Origin: an uncultured bacterium | Lineage (GTDB): Bacteria; Cyanobacteriota; Vampirovibrionia; Gastranaerophilales; Gastranaerophilaceae | DNA length: 35,986 nucleotides | Direction of reading: 5' to 3' | NCBI GenBank assembly: GCA_902464375.1 | Contig: CABQIM010000006.1 | Location: forward strand, 1 to 35,986 | In this document: piece after piece, positions 24,055-32,701 of the stretch | Numbering within the stretch: the first letter of the stretch is position 1 | Layout of the letters: the number at the start of each line of letters is the position of its first letter | Position numbers and translations under genes: made by a program | The notes under the pieces: generated by a model | What the model was told of the DNA's origin: nothing | The model's database searches: none | What the model saw: the letters and a program-made list of their open reading frames with translations, nothing else

Positions 24055-25323
24055 ATGATGAAACCAGAACTTTTAATGCCGGCTGGCAATATTGAAAAAT
24101 TAAAATATGCAATCAAATACGGCGCAGACGCAGTATATTTAGGAGTTGTAGACTTCAGCTTAAGAGCAATGCGAAAAGGCGAACTTATAACTTTAGAAAA
24201 TTTAAAGTTTGCAGTTGATACTGCGCACGAACTCGGTGCAAAAGCGTATTTAACACTGAATATTTTTGGATTTAACAGTGATATCAAAGCTTTGGAAGCT
24301 TGTATGGATAGAATTGTTGACTCAAATCCTAACGCTCTTATTATCAGCGACCCCGGGATTATGCGTCTTGCAAAAAAATATATGCCAAATACAGATATTC
24401 ACGTAAGTACACAGGCTAATATTTTAAATTATGAAGCTGTGAAATTTTGGCAAGATATGGGCGCTACGCGTGCAATTTTAGCACGAGAACTTCCAATAAA
24501 GGATGTTGCTGAAATCAAGCAAAAAGTACCTGATATGGAACTGGAATGCTTTATCCATGGAGCTCAATGCGTTTCTTTTTCCGGCAGATGTTTGCTTAGC
24601 GACTATATGACAAATGGCGAAAGAAAGGCGAATTCCGGCAATTGTTCTCAACCTTGCAGATGGAGTTACAAGCTTGTTGAAGAAACTCGTCCAGGACAAT
24701 ATTATGAAATTGAAGAAAACGAAAAAGGTACACATATATTAAGTACAAAAGATTTATGCTTAGTAAAACATTTGAAAGAAATGATTGAAGCTGGCATTGA
24801 TTCCTTCAAGGTAGAAGGCAGAACAAAGAGTTTGTATTATGTTTCAGCTACGGCAAAAGCTTATAGAGAAGCAATAGATGCAGTTCTTGAGAATCCTAAC
24901 GCTGATATGCAGCCGTATTTTGATGAACTTTTAAAGGTTGGAAACAGAGGTTACACAACAGGGTTTTATCTTGGAGAAGGATATCCAAAAGATGGATATA
25001 GCCACAATATTTCAAAAGGTCTTGCCGGGGCAGACTTCTTATGTGAATTCAGAGAAGGCAGATATAATTCTGATGGCAGTCTGAATAACGAAAGCGGTGA
25101 ATGGTTCAGAATTAAAATTAAAAATAAATTCAATAAGAATGAAGATATTGAAATCATCACACCTTCTGAAAAATTCATCACACAAGTTACTGATATCAGA
25201 AGTATGAAGGGTGAAGAATTAGAACTTGCGAACACAAATGATGATTTGTTCATCAAACTTGTTAAGGCTCCAGTTGAACACAATTACGCACTAGCAAGGA
25301 CTATCGGCATAAAGAATTTATAA
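24055..25323 (+). CDS. trhP: Peptidase U32 family protein, TrhP/YegQ-like
   Basis: This 422-residue protein has the U32 barrel features. It starts with PELLMPAGNIEKLKYAI and YGADAVYLG. The four-Cys cluster site CFIHGAQC...GRC...GNCSQPCRW lies at about residues 163-202, and FKVEGRTKSLYYV near 260. Prephenate-dependent tRNA 5-hydroxyuridine formation is the known role of the closest family (TrhP/YegQ/YrrO); the cluster residues support an Fe-S protein rather than a peptidase. Orthology to TrhP versus a related U32 enzyme (UbiU, RlhA) is not proven. A leaderless-type start is predicted. Confidence 0.85.
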   Translation: MMKPELLMPAGNIEKLKYAIKYGADAVYLGVVDFSLRAMRKGELITLENLKFAVDTAHELGAKAYLTLNIFGFNSDIKALEACMDRIVDSNPNALIISDPGIMRLAKKYMPNTDIHVSTQANILNYEAVKFWQDMGATRAILARELPIKDVAEIKQKVPDMELECFIHGAQCVSFSGRCLLSDYMTNGERKANSGNCSQPCRWSYKLVEETRPGQYYEIEENEKGTHILSTKDLCLVKHLKEMIEAGIDSFKVEGRTKSLYYVSATAKAYREAIDAVLENPNADMQPYFDELLKVGNRGYTTGFYLGEGYPKDGYSHNISKGLAGADFLCEFREGRYNSDGSLNNESGEWFRIKIKNKFNKNEDIEIITPSEKFITQVTDIRSMKGEELELANTNDDLFIKLVKAPVEHNYALARTIGIKNL

Positions 25324-25335
25324 TAGGTAGAGAAT

Positions 25336-25812
25336 ATGTTTTTAAAACCGGATTACAACTTAAAGAATATTTACGAAATTGATTTTACTGAACTAAAAAA
25401 ACAAGGTATAAAATGTTTAATGTTTGATTTAGACAGCACAGTTATGGTTTCAAAATCATCTAATTTCTTACCGGAAACAGTTGAGTGGTTTAATTCTTTT
25501 ATTAAAGATTTTGAAGTTGCAATAATTTCTAATAACAAAAATGATAAATATATAGAAGAAGCTTCTAAAATCGCACCTTGTAGAGTCATCGGAAGAGCTG
25601 ATAAACCAAATCCTAAAGTGATGCGCTCTTACATTGATTCAGTGGGCATTTCTCCCAAAGAAGCTGTTATGATAGGTGATAGACCACTTACGGACATTCT
25701 TGCCGGCAAATTACTAGGATGCAAAACTATACTTGTCGGTTCAATCAATCCGCACGAAAATCTTCCGACAAAAATAGTACGAGCATTGGAAAGAAGTACT
25801 GTTAGGAAGTAA
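25336..25812 (+). CDS. yqeG: YqeG family HAD IIIA-type phosphatase
   Basis: This 158-residue protein has the HAD motifs MFDLDSTVM (Asp31 nucleophile, Asp33), IISNNKNDKYI (motif II), KPNPKVM (motif III Lys) and VMIGDRPLTDILAG (motif IV), then GSINPHENLPTKIVRALER. YqeG proteins act on small phosphates, and some are suggested to dephosphorylate phosphatidylglycerophosphate. The gene lies 12 nt after the U32 gene. The short leader contains TATAAT and AGGTAGAG, so it could be read both from its own promoter and with the upstream gene. Confidence 0.9.
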   Translation: MFLKPDYNLKNIYEIDFTELKKQGIKCLMFDLDSTVMVSKSSNFLPETVEWFNSFIKDFEVAIISNNKNDKYIEEASKIAPCRVIGRADKPNPKVMRSYIDSVGISPKEAVMIGDRPLTDILAGKLLGCKTILVGSINPHENLPTKIVRALERSTVRK

Positions 25813-25837
25813 ACGGCCAAAAGAGATTAATGCTATT

Positions 25838-26920
25838 TTAAATCAAGTATGCAGATGCTCTTTCTAATGCGCCTTGTAAATTTTCTGCACAAAAGCCTAA
25901 TCTTACATATCCTTCCATTTCCAAAGTTTCCCCCGGAAGAAGCGCTACACCGGTTTTGTTTTGTAAATCTAAACAAAACTGCCTTGATGGAATATTTGAA
26001 TTATACTTTACAAGAGCAGTTGTTCCGCCTTTTGGCAAAATACATCTAACTTTCGGAGTAATATCAAGCCAATTTTTCAAAACAGTTATACCATTTTGCA
26101 TAATTTTAAAATTACGCTCTGCAATACAATCTCTTTGTTCTAGCGCAATTGCAGAAAAATAATCGTCTAAAGTACTTACGCTAATCGTATTATATTGTCT
26201 TTGATGATTAATTTCATTGATTAAATCTTTTCTTCCAACTATCCAACCAACTCTAAGTCCGGGAAGTGAATATGTTTTAGACATACTGCCTACCGAAATG
26301 CCCTTTTCATACAAATCTGCTATAGATTGAGAATATGGTTTTCCTATAAGATTTAAGCCCCTATAAACTTCATCCGATAAAATCCAAGTATTGTTTTTTT
26401 GAGCAATTTCAACAATTTTATTTAACATCCAATCCGGCATAACAGCACCTGTTGGATTGTTTGGGTTATTTAAACATAACAATTTTGTTTTTTTTGTAAC
26501 AAAATTTTCTAACTCTTCTAAATCCGGCAACCAACCGTTTTCTTCTTTCAAGAATAATAATTTTACATCACACCCTAACGCTTCCGGAATAGAACAATGC
26601 TGTTGATACGTCGGAACAATTGATACGACTTCATCACCACGCTCTAATAGAGATAAAAATACTAATTGATTAGCACCAATTGCACCGTGAGTAATTGTAA
26701 TATTTTCAATATTTTGATTTTCATACAAGGATTTTATAGCGGTTTTTAATCTAACGGATCCGGTAATGTCACCATAGCCTAGTTTTACATCAAAAATTGA
26801 TTTATCATAATCAAGTTCATTTATACTCAGGGGTGCAATACAAGTCGTAGTTAAATCGTACGTAGCAGAAGCTTCGTATTTGTTCATCCATTCTTCTATT
26901 TTAAAATTTGCAATTTTCAT
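25838..26920 (-). CDS. PLP-dependent aminotransferase, class I/II
   Basis: This 360-residue fold type I enzyme has the hallmark blocks NNPNNPTGAV (151-160), WILSDEVYRGL (179-189), SMSKTYSLPGLRVGW (Schiff-base Lys215) and the late VRLGFCAENLQGAL. The N-terminus lacks a signal peptide. Its resemblance to capreomycidine synthase-like and histidinol phosphate aminotransferase-like proteins is in general pattern only, so the substrate is open. TAGGATATT precedes the ATG. It converges with yqeG across a 25-nt gap and is transcribed alone leftward. Confidence 0.85.
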   Translation of the reverse strand: MKIANFKIEEWMNKYEASATYDLTTTCIAPLSINELDYDKSIFDVKLGYGDITGSVRLKTAIKSLYENQNIENITITHGAIGANQLVFLSLLERGDEVVSIVPTYQQHCSIPEALGCDVKLLFLKEENGWLPDLEELENFVTKKTKLLCLNNPNNPTGAVMPDWMLNKIVEIAQKNNTWILSDEVYRGLNLIGKPYSQSIADLYEKGISVGSMSKTYSLPGLRVGWIVGRKDLINEINHQRQYNTISVSTLDDYFSAIALEQRDCIAERNFKIMQNGITVLKNWLDITPKVRCILPKGGTTALVKYNSNIPSRQFCLDLQNKTGVALLPGETLEMEGYVRLGFCAENLQGALERASAYLI

Positions 26921-26948
26921 AATATCCTATACACCATCACTCGTACTA

Positions 26949-27023
26949 CGTCATTACAAACATATTTTTATTTCTTTAAGCTATAGATTGCCACGAAAAT
27001 CATAGATTTTCTCGCAATGACGT
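26949..27023. repeat. GTCATTGC-type intergenic hairpin repeat
   Basis: CGTCATTAC near 26949 is followed by a hairpin with outer arms ATTGC (26987-26991) and GCAAT (27014-27018) and inner arms GAAAATC (26995-27001) and GATTTTC (27005-27011) around a 3-nt loop. It then continues with GACGTAG. The same inner arms occur in the composite repeat at 1352-1386, linking the two families. Confidence 0.65.
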
Positions 27024-27077
27024 AGCACTACCAACATTTAATTTTACAAAATATTCATCACTCATTCTACCATAAAG

Positions 27078-27106
27078 TTGAATAACTTATCCATTTCTGG
27101 TAATAT
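27078..27106 (+). promoter_or_regulatory. Promoter of the secreted serpin-like gene
   Basis: TTGAAT (27078-27083), 17 nt, TAATAT (27101-27106). The leader then holds an AGAGGAC ribosome site 5 nt before the ATG, so this gene uses a normal leader. Confidence 0.75.
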
Positions 27107-27136
27107 AAATGGACATTAGAAGAAAGAGGACAAAAT

Positions 27137-28144
27137 ATGAAAAAATTATTTTTATCAATCGTAACAACTTTGTTACTATTCTCACCTTCATTTGCTGCGA
27201 ATGTTGAAATTTTGCCAACAATGCAGAGCAAAACAAATGTTCAAGACAGAGTTTGGGTGGGAACTTTCCAAATCGTTTGGAACGATTTTATAGACAAAAT
27301 TGCTCACACCATAGTTAAATTTCCGGATGGTACTCCGGTTATGGTTAATGAGCTTAATAAACAAGAATTCACAGTTGATGAATTGAGCGACAAAAGTTAC
27401 TACAGATACGTAGGCAAAGTTCAAAAAAATACAAAGAAAATTATCGCAAAAGCTATCAAGAAGAAATTCAATGAAAAAAGCGACATTCTTGACCAGCTTG
27501 ACATGACTCCTGCATCAAACAAATACCTTGTTTATGCAATGTTAAAGAAAGATTTTGAATTTTCACGCAGTTTTGATAAATTAGGAAAATCCGAATTTCG
27601 TAACACACAAGCAGAATATTTTGGAATCAAAAACAGCACAAATGATAGCGTTAGAAAAGGTGTAAACGTTCTTTTCTACAATAATCCTTCTGATTTTGCA
27701 GTTGTTTTGGATACAAAAGGTAATGACGAAGTTTTCTTATACAAAAATCCTACATCAAACACTTTTAACTATGTTTATGCTGACATGTTGAAGAAAAAAT
27801 CAGCATACAAAGGTGATACTATATTTACAGAAGATGATGTGCTAAAAGTTCCTAATCTAAAATTCTTTGAAGAAAAAACTTTTAATGAACTTACAGGCAA
27901 ACGTGTTAAAGGTACAAATCTTGTAATTGATCAAGCTTTAGAAACTGTTAAATTCAATATGGACTATAAAGGTGTTCAACTAAAAAGCGAAGCCGCAATG
28001 TCTGTTAGGATGACAGCTTTAAGACCAAATGACCCAAGATATTTCAATTTCGACGATACGTTCTTCTTATTCTTAAAAGAAAAAGGCAAAGACAAACCAT
28101 ATTTTGCTTTACGTGTTTACGACATTTCAAAATTTCAGGGGTAG
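27137..28144 (+). CDS. Secreted protein with serpin-like C-terminal features
   Basis: This 335-residue protein has a clear signal peptide (residues 1-20, KKLFLSIVTTLLLFSPSFA). The mature part has YLVYAMLKKDFEFSRSFDK followed by ADY/EYFGI and VLFYNNPSDFAVVLDTKGNDEVFLYKNP. It ends in FNMDYKGVQLKSEAAMSVRMT, then FDDTFFLFLKEKGKDKPYFALRVYDIS. That order (core helix with W/F-F-D, reactive-loop-like E-A-A stretch, final F-x-F-x-x-x-x-G-R/V strand) recalls serpins, but several core residues are missing, so this is only a fold hypothesis. It has its own promoter and an AGAGGAC ribosome site, and the terminator at 28252-28283 follows. Confidence 0.55.
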   Translation: MKKLFLSIVTTLLLFSPSFAANVEILPTMQSKTNVQDRVWVGTFQIVWNDFIDKIAHTIVKFPDGTPVMVNELNKQEFTVDELSDKSYYRYVGKVQKNTKKIIAKAIKKKFNEKSDILDQLDMTPASNKYLVYAMLKKDFEFSRSFDKLGKSEFRNTQAEYFGIKNSTNDSVRKGVNVLFYNNPSDFAVVLDTKGNDEVFLYKNPTSNTFNYVYADMLKKKSAYKGDTIFTEDDVLKVPNLKFFEEKTFNELTGKRVKGTNLVIDQALETVKFNMDYKGVQLKSEAAMSVRMTALRPNDPRYFNFDDTFFLFLKEKGKDKPYFALRVYDISKFQG

Positions 28145-28251
28145 GGGTAAATGTGTTTGCTACTAAGCTAACTTATTTACTACCAGTTCCATTGTATAGT
28201 TGAAAGTGGAAAATTGAAAGTTGAAAGTTTTTTTACTATTACTTCTTAAAG

Positions 28252-28283
28252 GCGTATCTTCATCAGTGAGGATACGCTTTTTT
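28252..28283 (+). terminator. Rho-independent terminator
   Basis: GCGTATC (28252-28258) and GATACGC (28271-28277) form a 7-bp stem (extended inside by TC/GA) followed by six T residues. It closes the transcript of the gene ending at 28144. Confidence 0.9.
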
Positions 28284-28411
28284 GATGACAGAATGTAATT
28301 TTTTATTACAGGATTTTCTTTTTGCATGTTTCTATATTAAAATAGTAGTAACATAAAGACCTTGGTCTATAATTTGAAAAAGAGTTTAATAAATAATTGG
28401 GATAAATTTGA

Positions 28412-30373
28412 ATGAGAAGAAGAAGGAAATATGATTTGTATCTTGTTGTAATACTAGCTTGTATTACATTGGGATATTTTGTTTATAACCACGTATCCGC
28501 AGAATCAAGAGGAGTTGAGAACTACTCAGCAGCTCTTGAAGCCTACAAAGGAAGTGACTACGAAAAAGCTTACGAAGAATTTGGCAAGATACCTTCCGGC
28601 TCAACGTTAAAGCATTCTGCTCTTTTTAGACAAGCAAGATGCGCTACAAATATGGACAAAAAAGAATTAGCCATCAAAAAATATAATAGAATTGTTCACT
28701 CGAATGCAAAATCATCAATCGCGCCAATCAGTGAATATAATATGGCAATTCTAATGTATGAAACTAACGACAAGAGAGCAAAAAAACATTTCAAAAAAAT
28801 CATTAAAAAATATCCAACTAGTGATTATGCAATCGCTTCAAATTATTACCTCGGAATGATTGAGATTTCTAATCCGCCAAAGAGCGAAAAAAGATTAGAA
28901 AAATCTCAAGCAAAAGCTCTGATTAATTTCAAAACATACTTAGAAGACGCTCCGGACGGCAGATTTGCAATTAAATCTATAGAAGAAATAAAAAAGCTGA
29001 ATGTTAAACTTACAAACTATGATAATCTGCTGATTGCAAAATCTTATTATGCAAACGGCGAATACTCAAAATCAAAAGAATACCTAAACAAAACTACATT
29101 AGCAGAAAGCTGGTCTGATTTTGCAAAAAATGAATACGAGCTTGGCAACAAAGATAAGAGTAATTATTATGCAGAAATGGGACTAAAAAAACACGCTGCA
29201 AATACTCCGGAAAAAGATGTTTTTGAAGTTATTGATAACTACATAGCAACATTCCCAACAAGAAAAGACGGCATTGAAAAGCTTATCAATATGAAATTGA
29301 ATTCTACCGGTGCTGACTATGCAGCTTATCTAAATTGTAACGAAGTTGTTGCTGCAAACGTGAAAGAAGCTTGTTACCGTACACTTTATGAAAAATATCC
29401 GAACGGACAATTCTCTGCCGATTCTTTATACAATCTATTCATTGCAAAATACTTGCAAAAAAAATATTATGACGCGCAAAGACTCGGTTTCTTACACCTC
29501 AAGAAATTTCCAAACGTAAACTCAAGCCCTGCTGTAACTTACTATATGGGGAAAATTGCGTTTAAACTTAAACACTACGAGAATGCAAACACATACTATA
29601 AACAAGTAATAGCGAAATATCCGGATTCTTATTACGCATTTAGAGCGAACTATAACTTGTATAAAGATGACGGAATGTTCCCATTTTTAGAACTAACGGA
29701 AAAACCTGTAGTTTTTCCTTACAAAAAATCTCTTGATAACAATTTGGTAGTAAAACTTGCGTACCTAAAAGATTATGACTTAGTAGAAGAATTATGCAAG
29801 CACGATAAATTTATCCAGAGCTGGATAGCATATGAAAAGAAAAATTACACCATTTCTGCTGTTTTAGCCAGAAATGGTATGGAAGAAATGCAAACAAAAC
29901 CGTCTTTTGATGACCTAAGATGGAGGCTTGTATACCCAACGCATTATTATAATATTGTTGATAGAGTTAAGGGAAATAATAACCCTATCATATTGGAATC
30001 CATTATTAAAGAAGAAAGCCACTTTAATGCTTTTGCCAAGAGTTCCGTAGGTGCAACCGGCTTAATGCAGCTTATGCCTGCTACTTATAATGAAGTTGTG
30101 CAAAAGCACAATTTGCCGACTAATTTGAATATTGAAACAGCAAATATTACAGCCGGAAGTTGTTATTATAGCGGACTTAAAAAAGTTCTCGGTGGTAAAG
30201 ATTTATACGCAATCGCAGCTTATAACGGTGGTATGGGCTCTGTAACAAATTGGTTCTCAAAACTTATTTATAATGATACGGACGAATTTGTAGAACAAAT
30301 CCCTTATCCGGAAACAAGAAACTACGTCAAAAAAGTTCTTAGAACTTATTGGGTATATGGAAATGTTTACTAA
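28412..30373 (+). CDS. slt: Slt-type lytic transglycosylase with TPR-like repeats
   Basis: This 653-residue membrane-anchored protein has an N-terminal signal anchor at about residues 8-25 (YLVVILACITLGYFVY). A long superhelix of TPR/SLT-U-like repeats follows (about 35-480). The C-terminal SLT domain (about 525-640) has ESIIKEESHFNAF (catalytic Glu near 534), SSVGATGLMQLMPAT and AIAAYNGGMGSV. It cleaves peptidoglycan glycans in the periplasm. The ATG is not preceded by a good SD; AT-rich -10-like boxes lie at 28338 and 28368, the latter next to the palindrome GACCTTGGTC. Confidence 0.9.
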   Translation: MRRRRKYDLYLVVILACITLGYFVYNHVSAESRGVENYSAALEAYKGSDYEKAYEEFGKIPSGSTLKHSALFRQARCATNMDKKELAIKKYNRIVHSNAKSSIAPISEYNMAILMYETNDKRAKKHFKKIIKKYPTSDYAIASNYYLGMIEISNPPKSEKRLEKSQAKALINFKTYLEDAPDGRFAIKSIEEIKKLNVKLTNYDNLLIAKSYYANGEYSKSKEYLNKTTLAESWSDFAKNEYELGNKDKSNYYAEMGLKKHAANTPEKDVFEVIDNYIATFPTRKDGIEKLINMKLNSTGADYAAYLNCNEVVAANVKEACYRTLYEKYPNGQFSADSLYNLFIAKYLQKKYYDAQRLGFLHLKKFPNVNSSPAVTYYMGKIAFKLKHYENANTYYKQVIAKYPDSYYAFRANYNLYKDDGMFPFLELTEKPVVFPYKKSLDNNLVVKLAYLKDYDLVEELCKHDKFIQSWIAYEKKNYTISAVLARNGMEEMQTKPSFDDLRWRLVYPTHYYNIVDRVKGNNNPIILESIIKEESHFNAFAKSSVGATGLMQLMPATYNEVVQKHNLPTNLNIETANITAGSCYYSGLKKVLGGKDLYAIAAYNGGMGSVTNWFSKLIYNDTDEFVEQIPYPETRNYVKKVLRTYWVYGNVY

Positions 30374-30387
30374 GGGGTAATTTAGTA

Positions 30388-30463
30388 CCCTCGCCCCTTT
30401 GTGGGAGAGGGAGCAGTCGTTGGTGAAGCTTCGCTGAACCTTACGAATGCGGGTGAGGGGGGA
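30388..30463 (-). repeat. CCCTCACCC-type repeat with variable core
   Basis: CCCTCGCCCC...GGGAGAGGG at 30388-30411 is a hairpin, followed by a variable core with AAGCTTCGCTGAACC, then GCGGGTGAGGGG at 30450-30461. Reversed, the order matches copy 1 (1342-1412) with a different core. It fills the 122-nt gap between slt and the next gene. Confidence 0.65.
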
Positions 30464-30495
30464 GAGCATAAAATAAAAGTATATGGAGAAATTCC

Positions 30496-30924
30496 GTGAC
30501 ACACTATAAAAGTCACATATTAAAATCATACATCATTCTTACCACAATATTCTTAACCGCTCTAAGCGCATACGCGCTTGAAACCTTCCAATTTCTTGCA
30601 ACAACAAACAAGGACTTGGAAAGTAAAATGGAGTTTTTGGATAAATTATCTATATGCGAAAAATATAAATATCACGCAGATGGAACAGGAATTTATCAAA
30701 TTTTTGGCAAATTAAATAATGCCTGCAAAGTTAAGTGGACAATTGTTGATTGCAATTTTCCAGAAGGTGTATATCAAGAATTTTCCCAAGTACAAAAACG
30801 CAAAACCCTTGCCAGATACAATCGTTATCAAGAGGGTAAAACAATGGAAATAAAAGACAAAGATTACAGATATTTACTTTATACCGGCAACAAATATTGC
30901 CAAAACAATTTTATGTATTATTAA
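30496..30924 (+). CDS. Secreted Cys-containing protein of unknown function
   Basis: This 142-residue protein starts at GTG 30496 (GGAGAA upstream) and has a signal peptide to about residue 27 (FLTALSAYA). The mature part holds four Cys (SICEKY, NACKVKW, IVDCNFP, NKYCQN) that could form two disulfides, and aromatic strands to a YY end. No family is recognised. It lies between slt and the LppM-like lipoprotein gene, both acting at the cell envelope. Confidence 0.55.
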   Translation: MTHYKSHILKSYIILTTIFLTALSAYALETFQFLATTNKDLESKMEFLDKLSICEKYKYHADGTGIYQIFGKLNNACKVKWTIVDCNFPEGVYQEFSQVQKRKTLARYNRYQEGKTMEIKDKDYRYLLYTGNKYCQNNFMYY

Positions 30925-30960
30925 TTCATACGTTTGAATGTTACCGCAAATACTAAACTA

Positions 30961-30989
30961 TTGTACAATGTGGCTAATATTACTAAAAT
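30961..30989 (+). promoter_or_regulatory. Promoter of the LppM-like gene
   Basis: TTGTAC (30961-30966), 17 nt, TAAAAT (30984-30989). The ATG at 31001 follows after 11 nt, giving a leader of only about 5 nt. This is intermediate between leaderless and normal. Confidence 0.75.
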
Positions 30990-31000
30990 AGGGTTAACCA

Positions 31001-31864
31001 ATGAAAAAGATATTTTTAGCAGCAATTGTCTGCGTTACAGCATTTTTTTGCACAGGATGCGTACAATTTTCTTATGATATAGAAATCAACAATAAAGATA
31101 GAGTTTCGCTAACAGAAACGAGAACTGTTCAATACAGACCTATGCAAGCGCAAGGTTTTAGAGATATTGCAAAAAAAGATTTTCAAAAAATCATAGATAA
31201 TTATACAAAATCAGGCTACAATGTTAAAACAGAATTTAGCGAAGACGGTAACACCACATTAACAGTAAAAAGGGATGACCTTTGGAGCAATGACGCTGCT
31301 AAAATTATGCCAAAAGGTTTTGAAGCAAATCCTCACAACTGGTTATCAATCAGAAGAACTTTAGTAAAAAAATATTATAAAATTCACTTAACATACCAAC
31401 TTGCAGATGCAGTAAATGCAATTAATACAGATGGTTACAAATTTAAAAACTCATCAGAAGCATTCAAAATATACAAAGATGCTTTAGGCAAAGTTGTTAT
31501 TTCCAAAACCAAATTTACAGATAAATCTGGCCATACTTTTGTCACAACTGAATACGCTAATGGAAATAAGATTCTAAGTGGTGATATTCCTGATGAAGAA
31601 CTAATTGTACCTTCAACTCCAACTGCAGAATTAACAATTAAAATCCCAGTAAAAGCAACTTCTAATAATGCAACTAAAGTTATTAACGATAAAACCTATC
31701 TATGGACATTTAGTGACAGCGAACAGCCTGCTGAAATCATGCTTGAATATGAAAGATGGGATTTCTCTAATCTGGCAATGGTTATTGCTTTAATAATCGC
31801 AGTTGGAGGTGCACTGACAATGGCTAAAAGAGCTCGTTCCGGTGGTCCTGTTAAAGGTTTATAA
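31001..31864 (+). CDS. LppM/DUF3153-like lipoprotein
   Basis: This 287-residue protein has a lipoprotein signal (FFCTGC, acylated Cys20). An extracytoplasmic domain starts with VQFSYDIEINNKDRVSLTE and carries the D-x-S-x-T-x-x-R/T pattern of LppM-type proteins. A PTAELTIKIPVKATSNN segment follows, then a C-terminal membrane helix (LAMVIALIIAVGGALTM) with a basic tail inside. The double anchor (lipid plus helix) is typical of this group; function is not known. It is probably followed by the hairpin at 31902-31950. Confidence 0.65.
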   Translation: MKKIFLAAIVCVTAFFCTGCVQFSYDIEINNKDRVSLTETRTVQYRPMQAQGFRDIAKKDFQKIIDNYTKSGYNVKTEFSEDGNTTLTVKRDDLWSNDAAKIMPKGFEANPHNWLSIRRTLVKKYYKIHLTYQLADAVNAINTDGYKFKNSSEAFKIYKDALGKVVISKTKFTDKSGHTFVTTEYANGNKILSGDIPDEELIVPSTPTAELTIKIPVKATSNNATKVINDKTYLWTFSDSEQPAEIMLEYERWDFSNLAMVIALIIAVGGALTMAKRARSGGPVKGL

Positions 31865-31901
31865 TAAAATTTATATACAATTAAGTAGATTTTTTAATGT
31901 C

Positions 31902-31950
31902 GCAGATTTTTTTACCTAGTATTATTTACGTAAATAATTGATCTGCTTTT
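31902..31950 (+). terminator. Nested hairpin, probable terminator
   Basis: GCAGAT (31902-31907) pairs with ATCTGC (31941-31946) followed by TTTT. The large loop contains a perfect 18-bp palindrome, ATTATTTACGTAAATAAT, at 31921-31938. It lies about 40 nt after the lipoprotein gene. The inner palindrome could also be a protein-binding site. Confidence 0.55.
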
Positions 31951-32048
31951 AGGTGAAGTCGACAAAATAACTTTGATATTTTGGGTTTTGCTTCTAAACA
32001 TACTTAAAGTAACAAAATTAAAGCAAGTACAATATGTAGTTGCTTTAA

Positions 32049-32077
32049 TTGATAAAATGTTTGATTTTGTGTAAAAT
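32049..32077 (+). promoter_or_regulatory. tmk promoter (leaderless type)
   Basis: TTGATA (32049-32054), 17 nt, TAAAAT (32072-32077), then six nucleotides and ATG 32084. There is no SD. Confidence 0.8.
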
Positions 32078-32083
32078 AGTCTT

Positions 32084-32701
32084 ATGGAAAATTTGGGATT
32101 ATTTATTACATTTGAAGGAGCGGATGGTTGCGGAAAAACCACACAGATAGAGCTCCTAAACAAGTATTTACAAGAAAAAGGTTTTAAAACTCTTGTTACA
32201 CGTGAGCCTGGGGCAAAAGGTTTAGGTGAGAAATTAAGAGAAATTTTACTGAATTATGATGGTGAAGTTTCTCCGACTTGCGAATCTTTTTTATTCTTAG
32301 CCGATAGAGCACAACACGTTGATTGCATAATTAAACCGGCTTTAAAAAATGGAATAATAGTACTTTGCGACAGACACACTGATTCAACTGTAGCTTATCA
32401 AGGTTACGGCAGACAACTTGATATTGAACAGATTAAGAAATTAAACAACATTGCAGTTAGCGGTCTTAAGCCTGATTTAACAATTGTTTTCGATATTGAT
32501 ATAGAAACATCTATGCAGCGTGTCGGCTCTACAAAAGACCGTATGGAATCTGCAGGCATAGAGTTCTTTAAACGCGTTAGAGAAGGTTTTCTTGCAATCG
32601 CAAAAGAAGAGCCTAATCGCGTCAAGGTAATAAATTCTGCTGACACAATTGAAAATATTCATAAGCAGGTTGTAAAGTTGGTGGAAGAAAAGAATGGCTA
32701 A
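32084..32701 (+). CDS. tmk: Thymidylate kinase
   Basis: This 205-residue cytoplasmic enzyme makes dTDP from dTMP. It has FEGADGCGKTT (P-loop at residues 10-20), TREPGAKGLGE (the DR/TREPG motif), FLFLADRAQHV and DRHTDSTVAYQGYGR (DRY/H motif), then DIDIETSMQRVG and a LID-like KDRMES. It is predicted to be leaderless. Its end overlaps prfB by 8 nt, so the two genes are coupled. Confidence 0.97.
   Translation: MENLGLFITFEGADGCGKTTQIELLNKYLQEKGFKTLVTREPGAKGLGEKLREILLNYDGEVSPTCESFLFLADRAQHVDCIIKPALKNGIIVLCDRHTDSTVAYQGYGRQLDIEQIKKLNNIAVSGLKPDLTIVFDIDIETSMQRVGSTKDRMESAGIEFFKRVREGFLAIAKEEPNRVKVINSADTIENIHKQVVKLVEEKNG

Noticed and set aside
28199..28229. Short GTTGAAAG direct repeats that look like a mini array
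   Set aside because: Units are 8 nt, uneven and without spacers; no CRISPR structure or cas gene is present.
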